Of a stretch of 64,000 nt of DNA, positions 51,606 to 60,679 are shown one piece after another. A program made the position numbers and the translations under genes. This DNA comes from Actinobacteria bacterium OK074. Lineage in GTDB: Bacteria > Actinomycetota > Actinomycetes > Streptomycetales > Streptomycetaceae. The notes under the pieces were generated by a model. That model was not told where the DNA came from, searched no databases, and worked only from the letters and a program-made list of their open reading frames with translations. The stretch lies in contig LJCV01000245.1 in the NCBI GenBank assembly GCA_001298575.1, forward strand, positions 45,970 to 109,969. Direction: 5' to 3'. How positions within the stretch are numbered: the first letter of the stretch is position 1; each line of letters opens with the position of its first letter.

Positions 51606-52247
51606 TCAGTCCGAGACGATCGCGATGAGCTGGGTCAGTGAGTCGACACGCCAGTCCGCAGCCGCGACCACCGCAACGTCGTCGGCCCACAGATGCCCCC
51701 ACGGGCCACGGCGGATGTGGGCCGTGCGCAGACCGGCGGCCTTGGCGGGAAACAGGTCGTTGGCCGGGTGATCACCGACGTACACCGTCTCGTGGGGCGC
51801 GGCCCCGGACACCTCCAGGACCCGTTCGAAGAACCCGGGCGAGGGCTTGGCCACACCCCACTCCCCCGAGGTCACGACCAGGTCGGCGGGCAGGTCGAGG
51901 CCACGCAACAGTTCGCCTGCCCGGCTCGTCTGGTTACCGGCGACGACGACCCTGATCCCGAGTTCGCGCAGGCCGGACAGGGTGGGGCGGACATCGTCGT
52001 ACAGGTCCGTCTCGTCGAGGAACTCGCCGTACCCGGCCGCCTCACGGGCACGGTACTCGGCGGCGACGTCCATGCCGGGGCGGGCCAGACGCAGGGCATC
52101 GGCGTTGTCCCGGCCCTGGGCGACGACCGCGCCGACCAGCGCCGAAAGAGAATGACGCGGAATATCGAGCCAGTCGGCCCAGGAATTCCAGTAGCGGTCG
52201 TCACGGGTGACGGTCTCGCCGACGTCAAGAACGATGGTCTCAATCAC
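51606..52247 (-). CDS. HAD-superfamily hydrolase with DVGET nucleophile motif
   Basis: A 213-residue HAD protein. Motif I reads ETIVLDVGETVTRDD, in which the usual second Asp (DxD) is Gly; motif II is VVVAGNQTS and motif III/IV KPSPGFFERVLE ... VYVGDHPANDLFPAKAAGL. The nucleophile Asp remains, but the acid/base Asp is lost, as in some other HAD groups with DVGxT. It may be a phosphatase with altered mechanism. The GTG at 52247 was chosen because the upstream frame is low-complexity repeat. Confidence 0.85.
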   Translation of the reverse strand: MIETIVLDVGETVTRDDRYWNSWADWLDIPRHSLSALVGAVVAQGRDNADALRLARPGMDVAAEYRAREAAGYGEFLDETDLYDDVRPTLSGLRELGIRVVVAGNQTSRAGELLRGLDLPADLVVTSGEWGVAKPSPGFFERVLEVSGAAPHETVYVGDHPANDLFPAKAAGLRTAHIRRGPWGHLWADDVAVVAAADWRVDSLTQLIAIVSD

Positions 52248-52279
52248 CCCGGGAAGCCTACGACTTCCCGGCCGACCGG

Positions 52280-52325
52280 CCCGTACGCCCCGTACGCCCC
52301 GTACGCCCTGACCCGGCCCGTACGC
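52280..52325. repeat. CCCGTACGC tandem repeats
   Basis: Three adjacent 9-base units (52280-52306) and a fourth at 52317-52325 lie between the HAD and mannanase genes. Each carries a GTAC core. They may be an operator array or only slippage products. Confidence 0.6.
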
Positions 52326-52401
52326 CCTGATACAGCGCCCGAAGAAAGAACGCCGGGCCCGACGCCCCCTGCCGTCAGACCCACCACCCCACCCCCACAA
52401 C

Positions 52402-53766
52402 TCAATGCGCATGCAACGCCCCCCAAGCGAAGTTCTCTCCGAACCCGCCCCCCGAACCCCCCGTGTACACCTGGTCCGTGGCGTAATACGTCGCCTTCAC
52501 GTCCGCGTTCGAGTTGATCGTCGTCTTGGTCAGGCCGGAGCCCCAGGTGCTCCAGATGACCCACGGGCTGCGGGTCAGCGCGTTCGAACCTGCCGCTGTG
52601 ATGGGCACGTTGTACGTCTCCGCGAGCATGCGCGGCTTCGCGTAGTCGACCAGGCCCGTGTAGTACACGTGGGTGAGGTCCGAGGCGGACGGGCTGTAGT
52701 CGTCGACTCCGACGATGTCGACGAGGTCGGCGCCGGGGTAGTAGTCCCACGGCACGTCGTCGCCCTGCGGGTCCCAGGCGGCGGGGGACCAGACGAAGAT
52801 GAGGTTGTGCAGGCCCGCCGTCGTCACCAGGTAGTCGTACGTGATCCGCCACAGCTTCTTGTACGAGGCCGGGGTCTTGCCGCCCCACCAGAACCAGTCG
52901 CCGTTCATCTCGTGGTACGGCCGCAGGAGTACGGGGACGTCCCATGCCGCGAAGTACGAGAGCGTGGCCGCCAGGAAGGCCAGGTCCGCCAGGAGCGTGC
53001 GGTACTCGTCGGTGTCCGACTCCCAGTCGAGGACACGGTCGAACCATGCCTGGTCGGTGGTGAGCGTCGCCACCGGGTAGGACTCCTCTCCGCCCGGGTG
53101 CTCCCCCTCGACCTGGGTGAGGACCCGGCTCCAGGACTTCACCGCCGAGCCGGGGTAGGGCTGGTGGAAGCTCATGCCCACGATCCCGGAGGCGGCGCCG
53201 CCGTTGGCGAGGGTCGCCGTCGTGCCGTCGAGCCGGACCATCGTGCCGTCCGGGTTGTACGAGCCGTCCGCCGTGCGCGGCAGGCCCTTCCACACCCCGA
53301 AGGCGAGGTCTACGGCGTCGTCGTTGTACTGCCAGGACCGCAGCCCCGTCGGCAGGGCCAGCGGGCGGTCGTAGGAGCGGTCGCCGTACCTTCCCCAGCC
53401 GGTCGCGCCGTACCCGGGCCCGAGGTCGATCTCGATGAAACCGGACAGCTTGCCCGTGATGTCCGCGGCCTTCTTGTAGTAGTAACCGGAGAACGTCGTG
53501 CCGCCCGTGTCCCCGTAGCTCGCGTTGTACAGCTCCTGCTGGGTCTCGATGTGCTGCCCGATGATCGTCATCGCACCGCTCCCGGCGCGCGCCGCGTTCT
53601 CCAGCGACACCAGGTGGCCGTACACCTTCTGGGCGCTCGCCGACGCCGACGGGTCCCGGCCCGTCAGCGTCGGCGCTATGAGCGGGGTGGCGGCCCGTGC
53701 CACTCCCGGTATCGCGGACGCGGCGGCCGTGGCGCCGAGGGCGGTGACGAACGTACGTCTTCGCAA
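52402..53766 (-). CDS. GH26 beta-mannanase, Tat-exported
   Basis: A 454-residue secreted glycoside hydrolase. The N-terminus MRRRTFVTALGATAAASAIPGVARA is a twin-arginine signal peptide. The catalytic domain has the GH26 acid/base in RPYHEMNGDWFWWG (Glu286) and nucleophile in MLAETYNVP (Glu383). It should cleave beta-1,4-mannan or related mannosidic polymers outside the cell. No carbohydrate-binding module is visible. Monocistronic; the ATG at 53766 is preceded by GGAGG. Confidence 0.93.
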   Translation of the reverse strand: MRRRTFVTALGATAAASAIPGVARAATPLIAPTLTGRDPSASASAQKVYGHLVSLENAARAGSGAMTIIGQHIETQQELYNASYGDTGGTTFSGYYYKKAADITGKLSGFIEIDLGPGYGATGWGRYGDRSYDRPLALPTGLRSWQYNDDAVDLAFGVWKGLPRTADGSYNPDGTMVRLDGTTATLANGGAASGIVGMSFHQPYPGSAVKSWSRVLTQVEGEHPGGEESYPVATLTTDQAWFDRVLDWESDTDEYRTLLADLAFLAATLSYFAAWDVPVLLRPYHEMNGDWFWWGGKTPASYKKLWRITYDYLVTTAGLHNLIFVWSPAAWDPQGDDVPWDYYPGADLVDIVGVDDYSPSASDLTHVYYTGLVDYAKPRMLAETYNVPITAAGSNALTRSPWVIWSTWGSGLTKTTINSNADVKATYYATDQVYTGGSGGGFGENFAWGALHAH

Positions 53767-53868
53767 GACTCAACCTCCGTGAATGGGGCGGATCTTCGCC
53801 ACATTAGGGCCGAGTCGACCTCGGGGACAGGACCTGCGGTCTTCGTCCCGGGCACGGGGAAATCCCTG

Positions 53869-55326
53869 TTACGTCAGGCCCAGCGCCGGCATCAGGTAGT
53901 AGAACCCGAACACCGCCGACACCACATACAACGGCACCGGCACCTCCTTCGCCCGCCCCGCCGCCAGGCGCAGTACGACGAAGGTGATGAAGCCCATGCC
54001 GATGCCGTTGGTGATGGAGTACGTGAAGGGCATCATCAGCATCGTCACGAAGGCGGGGATGGCGATCGTGTGGTCCGCCCAGTCGATCTCCTTGACCGAG
54101 TTGGACAGGATCAGGAAGCCGACCGCGACCAGGGCGGGGGTGGCCGCCTGGGAGGGGACCATCGTCGCGACCGGGGTGAGGAAGAGGGCCACCGCGAAGA
54201 GCGCGCCCGTCACCACGTTCGCGAAGCCCGTGCGGGCGCCCTCGCCGACCCCCGCCGTCGACTCCACGAAGCACGTGGTCGCGGAGGAGGAGCTGGCGCC
54301 GCCGGCCGCTACCGCGATGCCGTCGACGAACAGGACCCGGTTGATGCCGGGCATGTTGCCGTCCGCGTCCGTCAGCTTCGCCTCGTCGCTGACGCCCATG
54401 ATCGTGCCCATCGCGTCGAAGAAGCACGAGAGCAGGACCGTGAAGACGAAGAGGGTTCCGGTCAGGAAGCCGACCTTGTCGAATCCTCCGAAAAGGCTGA
54501 CCTTGCCGATCAGTCCGAAGTCCGGGCTCGCGACCGGGTTGCCGGGCCACTCGGGCACCGTCAGGCCCCAGGACGCGGCCTTCAGGCTCGCCGCCGCGTT
54601 CAGGATCAGCGCCAGCACCGTCATCGTCACGATCGAGATCAGGATCGCGCCGGACACCTTCCGCACGATCAGCACGAACGTCAGCAGCGTGCCCAGGACG
54701 AAGACCAGGACCGGCCAGCCCGTCAGGTGGCCGGTGCCGCCGAGCTGGAGCGGGACCGTCGTCTCGGCGACGTCCGGGATGCGCGTCACGAAACCGCCGT
54801 CGACCAGGCCGATCAGCATGATGAACAGGCCGATACCGATCGAGATCGCCTTGCGCAGGCCCAGCGGGACCGCGTTCATGACGCGTTCGCGCAGGCCCGT
54901 GGCCACGAGCAGCATCACGACCAGACCGGCCAGCACCACCATGCCCATCGCGTCCGGCCAGGTCATGCGGGGGGCCAGCTGGAGCGCGACCACGGAGTTC
55001 ACGCCGAGGCCGGCGGCGAGCGCGATCGGGACGTTGCCGATGACGCCCATCAGGAGCGTCGTGAACGCCGCCGTGATGACGGTCGCCGTGACCAGCTGGC
55101 CGTAGTCCAGCTGGTGGCCGTACATGTCCTTGGCGCTGCTCAGGATGATCGGGTTCAGCACGATGATGTAGGCCATCGCGAAGAACGTGGCGAATCCGCC
55201 ACGGATCTCGCGGGCCAGCGTGCTGCCCCGTTCGGAGATCTTGAAGTAGCGGTCGATCGGGCCGGAGGCGGGCACCGGGTCCGGCGACTTGGCGGCGGTG
55301 GCCTTGGCGGGGGCCGAGGAGGGCAT
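53869..55326 (-). CDS. NCS2-type purine permease (AzgA/PbuG family)
   Basis: A 485-residue transporter with about 12-14 helices. Blocks FATFFAMAYIIVLNPIILSSA near the start, GLGVNSVVALQLAP and LSCFFDAMGTIMGVSDEAKL are typical of guanine/hypoxanthine permeases. It imports purine bases by proton symport. The ATG at 55326 is preceded by CGAGGT. The 300-base leader upstream may hold its control elements. Confidence 0.93.
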   Translation of the reverse strand: MPSSAPAKATAAKSPDPVPASGPIDRYFKISERGSTLAREIRGGFATFFAMAYIIVLNPIILSSAKDMYGHQLDYGQLVTATVITAAFTTLLMGVIGNVPIALAAGLGVNSVVALQLAPRMTWPDAMGMVVLAGLVVMLLVATGLRERVMNAVPLGLRKAISIGIGLFIMLIGLVDGGFVTRIPDVAETTVPLQLGGTGHLTGWPVLVFVLGTLLTFVLIVRKVSGAILISIVTMTVLALILNAAASLKAASWGLTVPEWPGNPVASPDFGLIGKVSLFGGFDKVGFLTGTLFVFTVLLSCFFDAMGTIMGVSDEAKLTDADGNMPGINRVLFVDGIAVAAGGASSSSATTCFVESTAGVGEGARTGFANVVTGALFAVALFLTPVATMVPSQAATPALVAVGFLILSNSVKEIDWADHTIAIPAFVTMLMMPFTYSITNGIGMGFITFVVLRLAAGRAKEVPVPLYVVSAVFGFYYLMPALGLT

Positions 55327-55627
55327 GCGGGGACCTCGTTGGGTGGGTGCGGCGTGCGAGGCAGCCGGAGAACGGGAGGCGTGGCAAACGCGTCGAGTCT
55401 CGCGTGCGCTCCGTCACCAACGGGTTACCCCATTGTTTCCATTGGTGTTTCGTACGAATGTAAGTAGCCAGACTCAAGCCGCTTCAGTATGAACATATGA
55501 GCCATAAAGTTCCAATCTACTCGCGTAGAAGACGAGAGTCCGATCCGTATACGTGAGGCGTACATACGAACCTACGAAGCCGCGGCCCGCCCCGGATCGT
55601 CTCCCGGCCCCTCGTAAGCTGGTGCCC
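55327..55627. promoter_or_regulatory. divergent spacer between purine permease and DUF2530 genes
   Basis: This 301-base region contains A/T-richer stretches and no gene that I can support. A perfect palindrome TTCGTACGAA lies at 55449-55458, and its half TACGAA recurs at 55565-55570 and 55573-55578, suggesting operator sites for a purine-responsive or other regulator. I could not see a purine riboswitch core. Confidence 0.4.
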
Positions 55628-55885
55628 ATGGCGAAGTGGATCCCCCTGCACGAGGCGCCGGAGCCCCTGGAGGGCCCCGTGGTCGCCACCATCACCGGCG
55701 GCACGATCCTGTGGTTCGTCCTCTTCCTCGTCCAGCTGCCGTTCTACGGCTGGTACGACGACCACGGGCACACCTGGTGGGTGTGGACCTGCCTGGCCGG
55801 GGGCGGACTCGGGCTCATCGGCGTCTGGTACGTGCGCAAGCGGGACGCCGCCATCAAGAGGGAAGCGGCGGCCGGCCCCAAGTAG
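55628..55885 (+). CDS. DUF2530 membrane protein, 85 aa
   Basis: Two membrane helices (TITGGTILWFVLFLVQLPFY and WVWTCLAGGGLGLIGVWYV) joined by a short loop with GWYDDHGHTW, matching DUF2530, a small actinobacterial inner-membrane family. It ends in a basic tail. It is divergent from the purine permease gene. Function is unknown. Confidence 0.85.
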   Translation: MAKWIPLHEAPEPLEGPVVATITGGTILWFVLFLVQLPFYGWYDDHGHTWWVWTCLAGGGLGLIGVWYVRKRDAAIKREAAAGPK

Positions 55886-56010
55886 CCCCGTCGTCCCCGT
55901 CATCCCCCTAGGGGCGAACTACTACCGCCGCACGACTCCGCTCCTCCCCTGGCAGGATCTTTCGTCCTCCCAGCGGGTACACAGCCAAATCCCCCCTTAC
56001 CGTCGAACGT

Positions 56011-58425
56011 ATGACGCACATCGACGCCGCCGGTACGGCCGGTACGGAGCTGGACCCCGTGCACCCGCTCACCGTGCCCCCCGCCGCCGCGCCGACGCGC
56101 GGGCTCAGCGCCGCCGAGGTGGCCCAGCGGGTTGCCCGCGGCGAGGTCAACGACGTACCCGTGCGCTCCAGCCGTTCGCTCCGCGAGATCGTCAAGGCGA
56201 ACGTCTTCACCCGCTTCAACGCGATCATCGGCGCCCTCTGGCTGCTCGCGATGGTCGTGGCGCCCTTCCAGGACACCCTCTTCGGGTACGTCATCCTCGC
56301 CAACACCGGGATCGGCATCATCCAGGAGTGGCGGGCCAAGAAGACCCTGGACTCGCTCGCGGTGATCGGCGAGGCGAAACCGACCGTGCGCCGCGACGGG
56401 ACCGCCGCCGAGATCAGCACCTCGGACATCGTCCTCGACGACGTCATCGAGATCGGCCCCGGCGACAAGATCGTCGTCGACGGCGTCTGTGTGGAGGCCG
56501 ACGGCCTCGAAATCGACGAGTCGCTGCTCACCGGCGAGGCCGACCCGGTCGTCAAGCAGTACGGCGACGCCGTCATGTCCGGCAGTTTCGTCGTCGCGGG
56601 CGGCGGGGCGTTCCGGGCCACGCGGGTGGGCCGGGAGGCGTACGCCGTCCAACTCGCCGAAGAGGCTTCGCGGTTCACCCTGGTCCACTCCGAACTGCGC
56701 ACCGGTATCTCCACGATCCTCAAGTACGTGACGTGGATGATGGTCCCGACCACGATCGGCCTGGTCATCAGCCAGCTCTTCGTCAAGGACAACGGGCTCA
56801 AGGACTCCATCGCGCGCACGGTCGGCGGCATCGTGCCGATGGTCCCGGAGGGGCTCGTGCTGCTGACGTCGGTCGCCTTCGCGATCGGGGTCATCCGGCT
56901 CGGCCGCAAACAGGTCCTCGTGCAGGAACTCCCCGCGATCGAGGGGCTCGCCCGCGTCGACACCGTCTGCCTGGACAAGACCGGCACCCTCACCGAGGGC
57001 GGCATGGACGTCACCGAACTCCGGCCGCTGCAAGGCGCCGACGAGACCTACCTCCGCAAAGTGCTCGGCGCACTCGGCGAGTCCGACCCCCGGCCCAACG
57101 CCTCCCTCCAGGCCATCATCGACGCCTACCCGGACGTCGAGGAGTGGCGGTGCACCGAGTCGCTGCCGTTCTCCTCCGCGCGCAAGTACAGCGGGGCCGC
57201 GCTCAGCGAGGGCGACGGCGAGAACAACACCTGGCTGCTGGGCGCCCCGGACGTCCTGCTCGGCGCGGACGACCCCGCCCTCGCCGAGACGGAACGGCTC
57301 AACGAGCAGGGCATGCGCGTGCTGTTGCTCGCCCGCACCGACCGGGACCTCGACGACCCCCGGGTCGCCGACGGGGCCCGGCCCACCGCGCTCGTCGTCC
57401 TCGAACAGCGGCTGCGGCCCGACGCGGCGGACACCCTGCGGTACTTCGCCGACCAGGACGTCCAGGCCAAGGTGATCTCCGGCGACAACGCGGTGTCCGT
57501 GGGTGCCGTCGCGGCGAAGGTGGGGGTGCGCGGCCGTACCGTGGACGCCCGTCAACTGCCGGACGACCAGGCCGAGTTGGCGGACGCGCTGGACGACAAC
57601 ACCGTCTTCGGGCGGGTCACTCCGCAGCAGAAGCGGGACATGGTGGGCGCGTTGCAGTCGCGCGGGCACAACGTGGCGATGACCGGGGACGGCGTCAACG
57701 ACGTACTCGCCCTGAAGGACGCGGACATCGGCGTGGCGATGGGCTCCGGTTCGGAGGCGACCCGGGCCGTCGCGCAGATCGTGCTGCTCGACAACAGCTT
57801 CGCCACGCTGCCGTCGGTCGTCGCCGAGGGGCGGCGGGTCATCGGGAACATCACGCGGGTGGCGACGCTGTTCCTCGTCAAGACGGTCTACTCGGTGCTG
57901 CTGGCGCTGCTGGTGGTCTGCTGGGGCGTCGAATACCCGTTCCTGCCACGGCACTTGACGCTGCTGTCCACGCTGACGATCGGTGTCCCCGCGTTCTTCC
58001 TCGCCCTCGCCCCCAACAAGGAACGGGCCCGCCCGCATTTCGTCCGGCGGGTGATGCGGTACTCGATTCCGGGGGGCGTGGTGGCGGCGGTCGCGACCTT
58101 CGTCATGTATCTGATCGCCCGTCACCACTACACCGGGCCGGGGGCGTTGGATGCGGAGACCAGCGCGGCGACGCTCACGCTGTTCCTGATCTCGATGTGG
58201 GTGCTGGTGATTGTGGCGCGGCCGTACACGTGGTGGCGGGTGGTGTTGGTCGCGGCGATGGGGGCGGGGTTCTTGGTGGTGCTGGTGGTGCCGTGGCTGT
58301 CGTCGTACTTCGCGGTGAAGTTGGTGGGGGTCGCGATGCCAATGACTGCCGTCGGCATAGCGGTTGTGGCCTCGGTCGCACTGGAGTTCTTGTGGAGGTG
58401 GGTGGAGCGGCGGTTCCCTGTTTGA
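56011..58425 (+). CDS. P-type cation ATPase, CtpE-like
   Basis: An 804-residue HAD-IC P-type ATPase. It has GDKIVVDG and SLLTGEADPV of the actuator domain, PEGL in MVPEGLVLL, the phosphorylation motif DKTGTLT, GDGVND and about ten helices with a long C-terminal membrane part. The closest known relative in layout is mycobacterial CtpE, a calcium importer. There is no N-terminal metal-binding domain. The ATG at 56011 lacks a good ribosome binding site. It lies close to a pair of secreted proteins, possibly cation-related. Confidence 0.88.
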   Translation: MTHIDAAGTAGTELDPVHPLTVPPAAAPTRGLSAAEVAQRVARGEVNDVPVRSSRSLREIVKANVFTRFNAIIGALWLLAMVVAPFQDTLFGYVILANTGIGIIQEWRAKKTLDSLAVIGEAKPTVRRDGTAAEISTSDIVLDDVIEIGPGDKIVVDGVCVEADGLEIDESLLTGEADPVVKQYGDAVMSGSFVVAGGGAFRATRVGREAYAVQLAEEASRFTLVHSELRTGISTILKYVTWMMVPTTIGLVISQLFVKDNGLKDSIARTVGGIVPMVPEGLVLLTSVAFAIGVIRLGRKQVLVQELPAIEGLARVDTVCLDKTGTLTEGGMDVTELRPLQGADETYLRKVLGALGESDPRPNASLQAIIDAYPDVEEWRCTESLPFSSARKYSGAALSEGDGENNTWLLGAPDVLLGADDPALAETERLNEQGMRVLLLARTDRDLDDPRVADGARPTALVVLEQRLRPDAADTLRYFADQDVQAKVISGDNAVSVGAVAAKVGVRGRTVDARQLPDDQAELADALDDNTVFGRVTPQQKRDMVGALQSRGHNVAMTGDGVNDVLALKDADIGVAMGSGSEATRAVAQIVLLDNSFATLPSVVAEGRRVIGNITRVATLFLVKTVYSVLLALLVVCWGVEYPFLPRHLTLLSTLTIGVPAFFLALAPNKERARPHFVRRVMRYSIPGGVVAAVATFVMYLIARHHYTGPGALDAETSAATLTLFLISMWVLVIVARPYTWWRVVLVAAMGAGFLVVLVVPWLSSYFAVKLVGVAMPMTAVGIAVVASVALEFLWRWVERRFPV

Positions 58426-58561
58426 GCGCCGTTGGGGCTCGGGCCCGTGGGGGAACCGCGCGTCCGTCGTGGCTGGTCGCGCCCACGCGGCGGTAGCCGC
58501 ACATCCAGCACAGCCCCGCGCCCCTCAAAAGCGAGTGGTCGCCCTCTCGCGAAGTGGCGTG

Positions 58562-59494
58562 CTACTTCACGTCCACCGCGTCACCCGACGAGTTGATGGC
58601 CTGGGTGTACGTCGAACCCGCGTAGGAGAAGCGGTAGGTGCCGTCGGCCGTGGCCTTCGTGGTGGTCTTCAGGGCGCCGTAGGTGCCGGAGGTGATGGTC
58701 TTGAGGGTGGTGTAGGTGGAGCTGCCCTTCTTCTTGAACTGGAGCTTCACCGAGGCGCCCTTGTAACCGGCGAAGGTGCCCGTGTCCCAGTTGGCGCGCT
58801 TGAGCTTGCCGGTGACCGTGATGGTCTTGCCCTTCTTGACCGGCTCCGGGGCGGCGTTGACGGTCAGCTGGGCGACGCGCACGATGTTCGGCGCCGTGAA
58901 GCCGTCCGCCTCGACGTAGCCGACCTTGGTGATGTCGGCGTTCTCGTCGCTCAGGTCCACGCCGTTGAGCGCGATCGCGAAGCCGGCGGCCTTCCACTTG
59001 CCCGCGTCCTCGTTGTAGAGGTCGTCGGCCGGGGAGATCACGACGGACTCGGTGCAGGTGGCCACGGTCGTCGAGGTGGCCGTGCACTTCGCGGTGTCCT
59101 GGGGGCTCAGCCACCAGTCGGCCTCGTCGTACGAGGTGCCGCGGTACAGGTCGACGCCGGTGTAGAAGTCGGCCGCCGTGATGTCGACGTCCTCGGCGTG
59201 CGTCAGGGTGAAGGTGACCGGGACGGTGACCTTGGCCCGGGTGCCGACGGCGATGGTCTTGCCCTTGTTGACGGTCACCTTCGAGAAGGAGGCGTCGAGG
59301 GTGTACGGGAGGTCGGTGTCGTCCGCGGCGACGGAGCTGCTCATCGGGGACTTGCCCGCGGCGGCCTTGACGGCTTCCTGGACCTTGGCGATGTCGGCGG
59401 CGGCGCCCGAGTCGGCGGCCTGCGCGACCGGTACGGCGAAAGCGGAGAGAGCCAGGGCGCCGGAGACGGCGGCCACGGTGGCACGTATGCGCAT
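58562..59494 (-). CDS. secreted protein of a duplicated pair (copy A), 310 aa
   Basis: Signal peptide MRIRATVAAVSGALALSAFAVPVAQAA, then two beta-rich regions: one (about 75-200) with TVNKGKTIAVGTRAKVTVPVTF and a Cys pair in KCTATSTTVATC, and a C-terminal one (about 225-310) with EPVKKGKTITVTGKLKRANW and a SVKLQFKKKGSSTYTTLKTI ... YRFSYAGSTYTQAI core resembling Ig-like/DUF domains. I do not know the function. It is 40-50% similar by eye to the next gene. The ATG at 59494 is preceded by GGGGAACGCAA. Confidence 0.8.
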   Translation of the reverse strand: MRIRATVAAVSGALALSAFAVPVAQAADSGAAADIAKVQEAVKAAAGKSPMSSSVAADDTDLPYTLDASFSKVTVNKGKTIAVGTRAKVTVPVTFTLTHAEDVDITAADFYTGVDLYRGTSYDEADWWLSPQDTAKCTATSTTVATCTESVVISPADDLYNEDAGKWKAAGFAIALNGVDLSDENADITKVGYVEADGFTAPNIVRVAQLTVNAAPEPVKKGKTITVTGKLKRANWDTGTFAGYKGASVKLQFKKKGSSTYTTLKTITSGTYGALKTTTKATADGTYRFSYAGSTYTQAINSSGDAVDVK

Positions 59495-59517
59495 TGCGTT
59501 CCCCACGTGAAGAAAGG

Positions 59518-59544
59518 GGCCCATGGGTTGGCTGCACATGGGCC
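59518..59544 (-). promoter_or_regulatory. 5'-leader hairpin of secreted protein copy A
   Basis: GGCCCATG (59518-59525) and CATGGGCC (59537-59544) enclose an 11-base loop GGTTGGCTGCA. It lies 24-50 bases before the start codon, in the leader, and is matched by a covarying copy before the paralog. Confidence 0.65.
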
Positions 59545-59694
59545 GAGTTTCTGGTGAGTCTGTTGACTCCGGTGAGGAGATCGCCGAGGGCCACGAATGG
59601 TTGTAGGGAAGGCGTGAAGATTTTTCTCACGCCTCCCCCACACCTGCCGACGGCCAATAAACGGCTACTGCTACGGCTACTGCTATTGCTACGG

Positions 59695-60510
59695 CTACTG
59701 CACGTCGACCGCGTCGCCCGTCGAGTTGACGGCGCCGGTCGAGGCGTTGCCCGCGTAGGAGAAGCGGTAGGTGCCGTCGACCGTGGCCTTCGTGGTGGTC
59801 TTCAGGGCGCCCTTGGTGCCGGACTTGATGGTCTTGAGGGTGGTGTACGTGGAGCTGCCGGCCGCCTTGAACTGGAGCTTCACCGACGAGCCGACGTAAC
59901 CGCCGAACTTGTGCGTCTCCCAGTTGGCGCGGTTGAGGGTGCCGGTGACCGTGATGGTCTTGCCCTTCTTGACCGGCTCGGGGGTGGCGTTGGCGGTGAG
60001 CTGGGCGGCGCGCTTGACGGTGGTGGTGCCGAGGCCGCTCTTGTACTTGACGTTGTCGTCGCTGTCGACGGCCACGCCGCCGACGTTCCAGGTGCCCGCC
60101 TCGGAGTTGACGAGGTCGTCGCTCTTGGGGCGGATGTCGATGGAGCCGGTGCAGCTGAGCACGGTCGAGGAGGTGGCGGTGCAGGTGGCCGGGTCGTCGC
60201 CGCCGAGGATGTTGGTGGCCTTGGCGATCGTGGCGCCCTGGTAGATGAGCAGGCCGGTGGCGAAGTTGTCCTCGCTGACGTCGAGGTCGGCGGCGTGCGT
60301 GGCGGTGAACGTGGTCGGGACGACGACCTTGGCCGTGGTGCCGACGACGATGGCCTTGCCCTTGTTGACCGTGATCGCGGAGTAGGTCACGGCGGGTCCG
60401 GCGGCGCTCGCGGAGGCGCTGGAGGCGTCGGCGGCCTGCGCGGCCGGCACGGCGAAGGCGGAGAGAACCAGGGCGCCGGAGACGGCGGCCACGGTGGCGC
60501 GTATGCGCAT
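59695..60510 (-). CDS. secreted protein of a duplicated pair (copy B), 271 aa
   Basis: Same plan as the preceding gene but lacking about 40 residues after the signal peptide. Signal MRIRATVAAVSGALVLSAFAVPAAQAA is nearly identical. The first beta region includes TVNKGKAIVVGTTAKVVVPTTF and a Cys pair (TCTATSSTVLSCT); the C-terminal one has EPVKKGKTITVTGTLNRANW. The gene is clearly a tandem duplicate. Expression and processing are probably similar. Function unknown. Confidence 0.8.
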   Translation of the reverse strand: MRIRATVAAVSGALVLSAFAVPAAQAADASSASASAAGPAVTYSAITVNKGKAIVVGTTAKVVVPTTFTATHAADLDVSEDNFATGLLIYQGATIAKATNILGGDDPATCTATSSTVLSCTGSIDIRPKSDDLVNSEAGTWNVGGVAVDSDDNVKYKSGLGTTTVKRAAQLTANATPEPVKKGKTITVTGTLNRANWETHKFGGYVGSSVKLQFKAAGSSTYTTLKTIKSGTKGALKTTTKATVDGTYRFSYAGNASTGAVNSTGDAVDVQ

Positions 60511-60532
60511 GTGCGTTCCCCAAGTGGAGAAA

Positions 60533-60563
60533 GGGGCCCACGGTTTGGCTGCACGTGGGGCCC
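60533..60563 (-). promoter_or_regulatory. 5'-leader hairpin of secreted protein copy B
   Basis: CCCACG (60537-60542) pairs with CGTGGG (60554-60559), extended by GGGC/GCCC with a bulge, around the loop GTTTGGCTGCA. Relative to copy A one base pair has changed on both sides (T:A to C:G), keeping the pairing. Confidence 0.65.
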
Positions 60564-60679
60564 AAGTTGCTGGTGAGTCTGTTGACTCCGGTGAGGAGAT
60601 CGATGAGAGGTATGGAGGGTTGTACGGGGTAATGAAGGCTTTACGCATCCATTACCCCCGGCCGTGTCCTCCGCCGGCG

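Noticed and set aside
52280..52325. Possible CRISPR or integration repeat
   Set aside because: Units are only 9 bases, adjacent, without spacers or nearby integrase or cas genes.
55327..55627. Purine riboswitch upstream of the permease gene
   Set aside because: No recognisable conserved three-way-junction core was found, and such switches are uncommon in Streptomyces.
55900..58128. 742-codon leftward open frame opposite the P-type ATPase
   Set aside because: Low-complexity Asp/Arg/His translation; the ATPase frame is certain.
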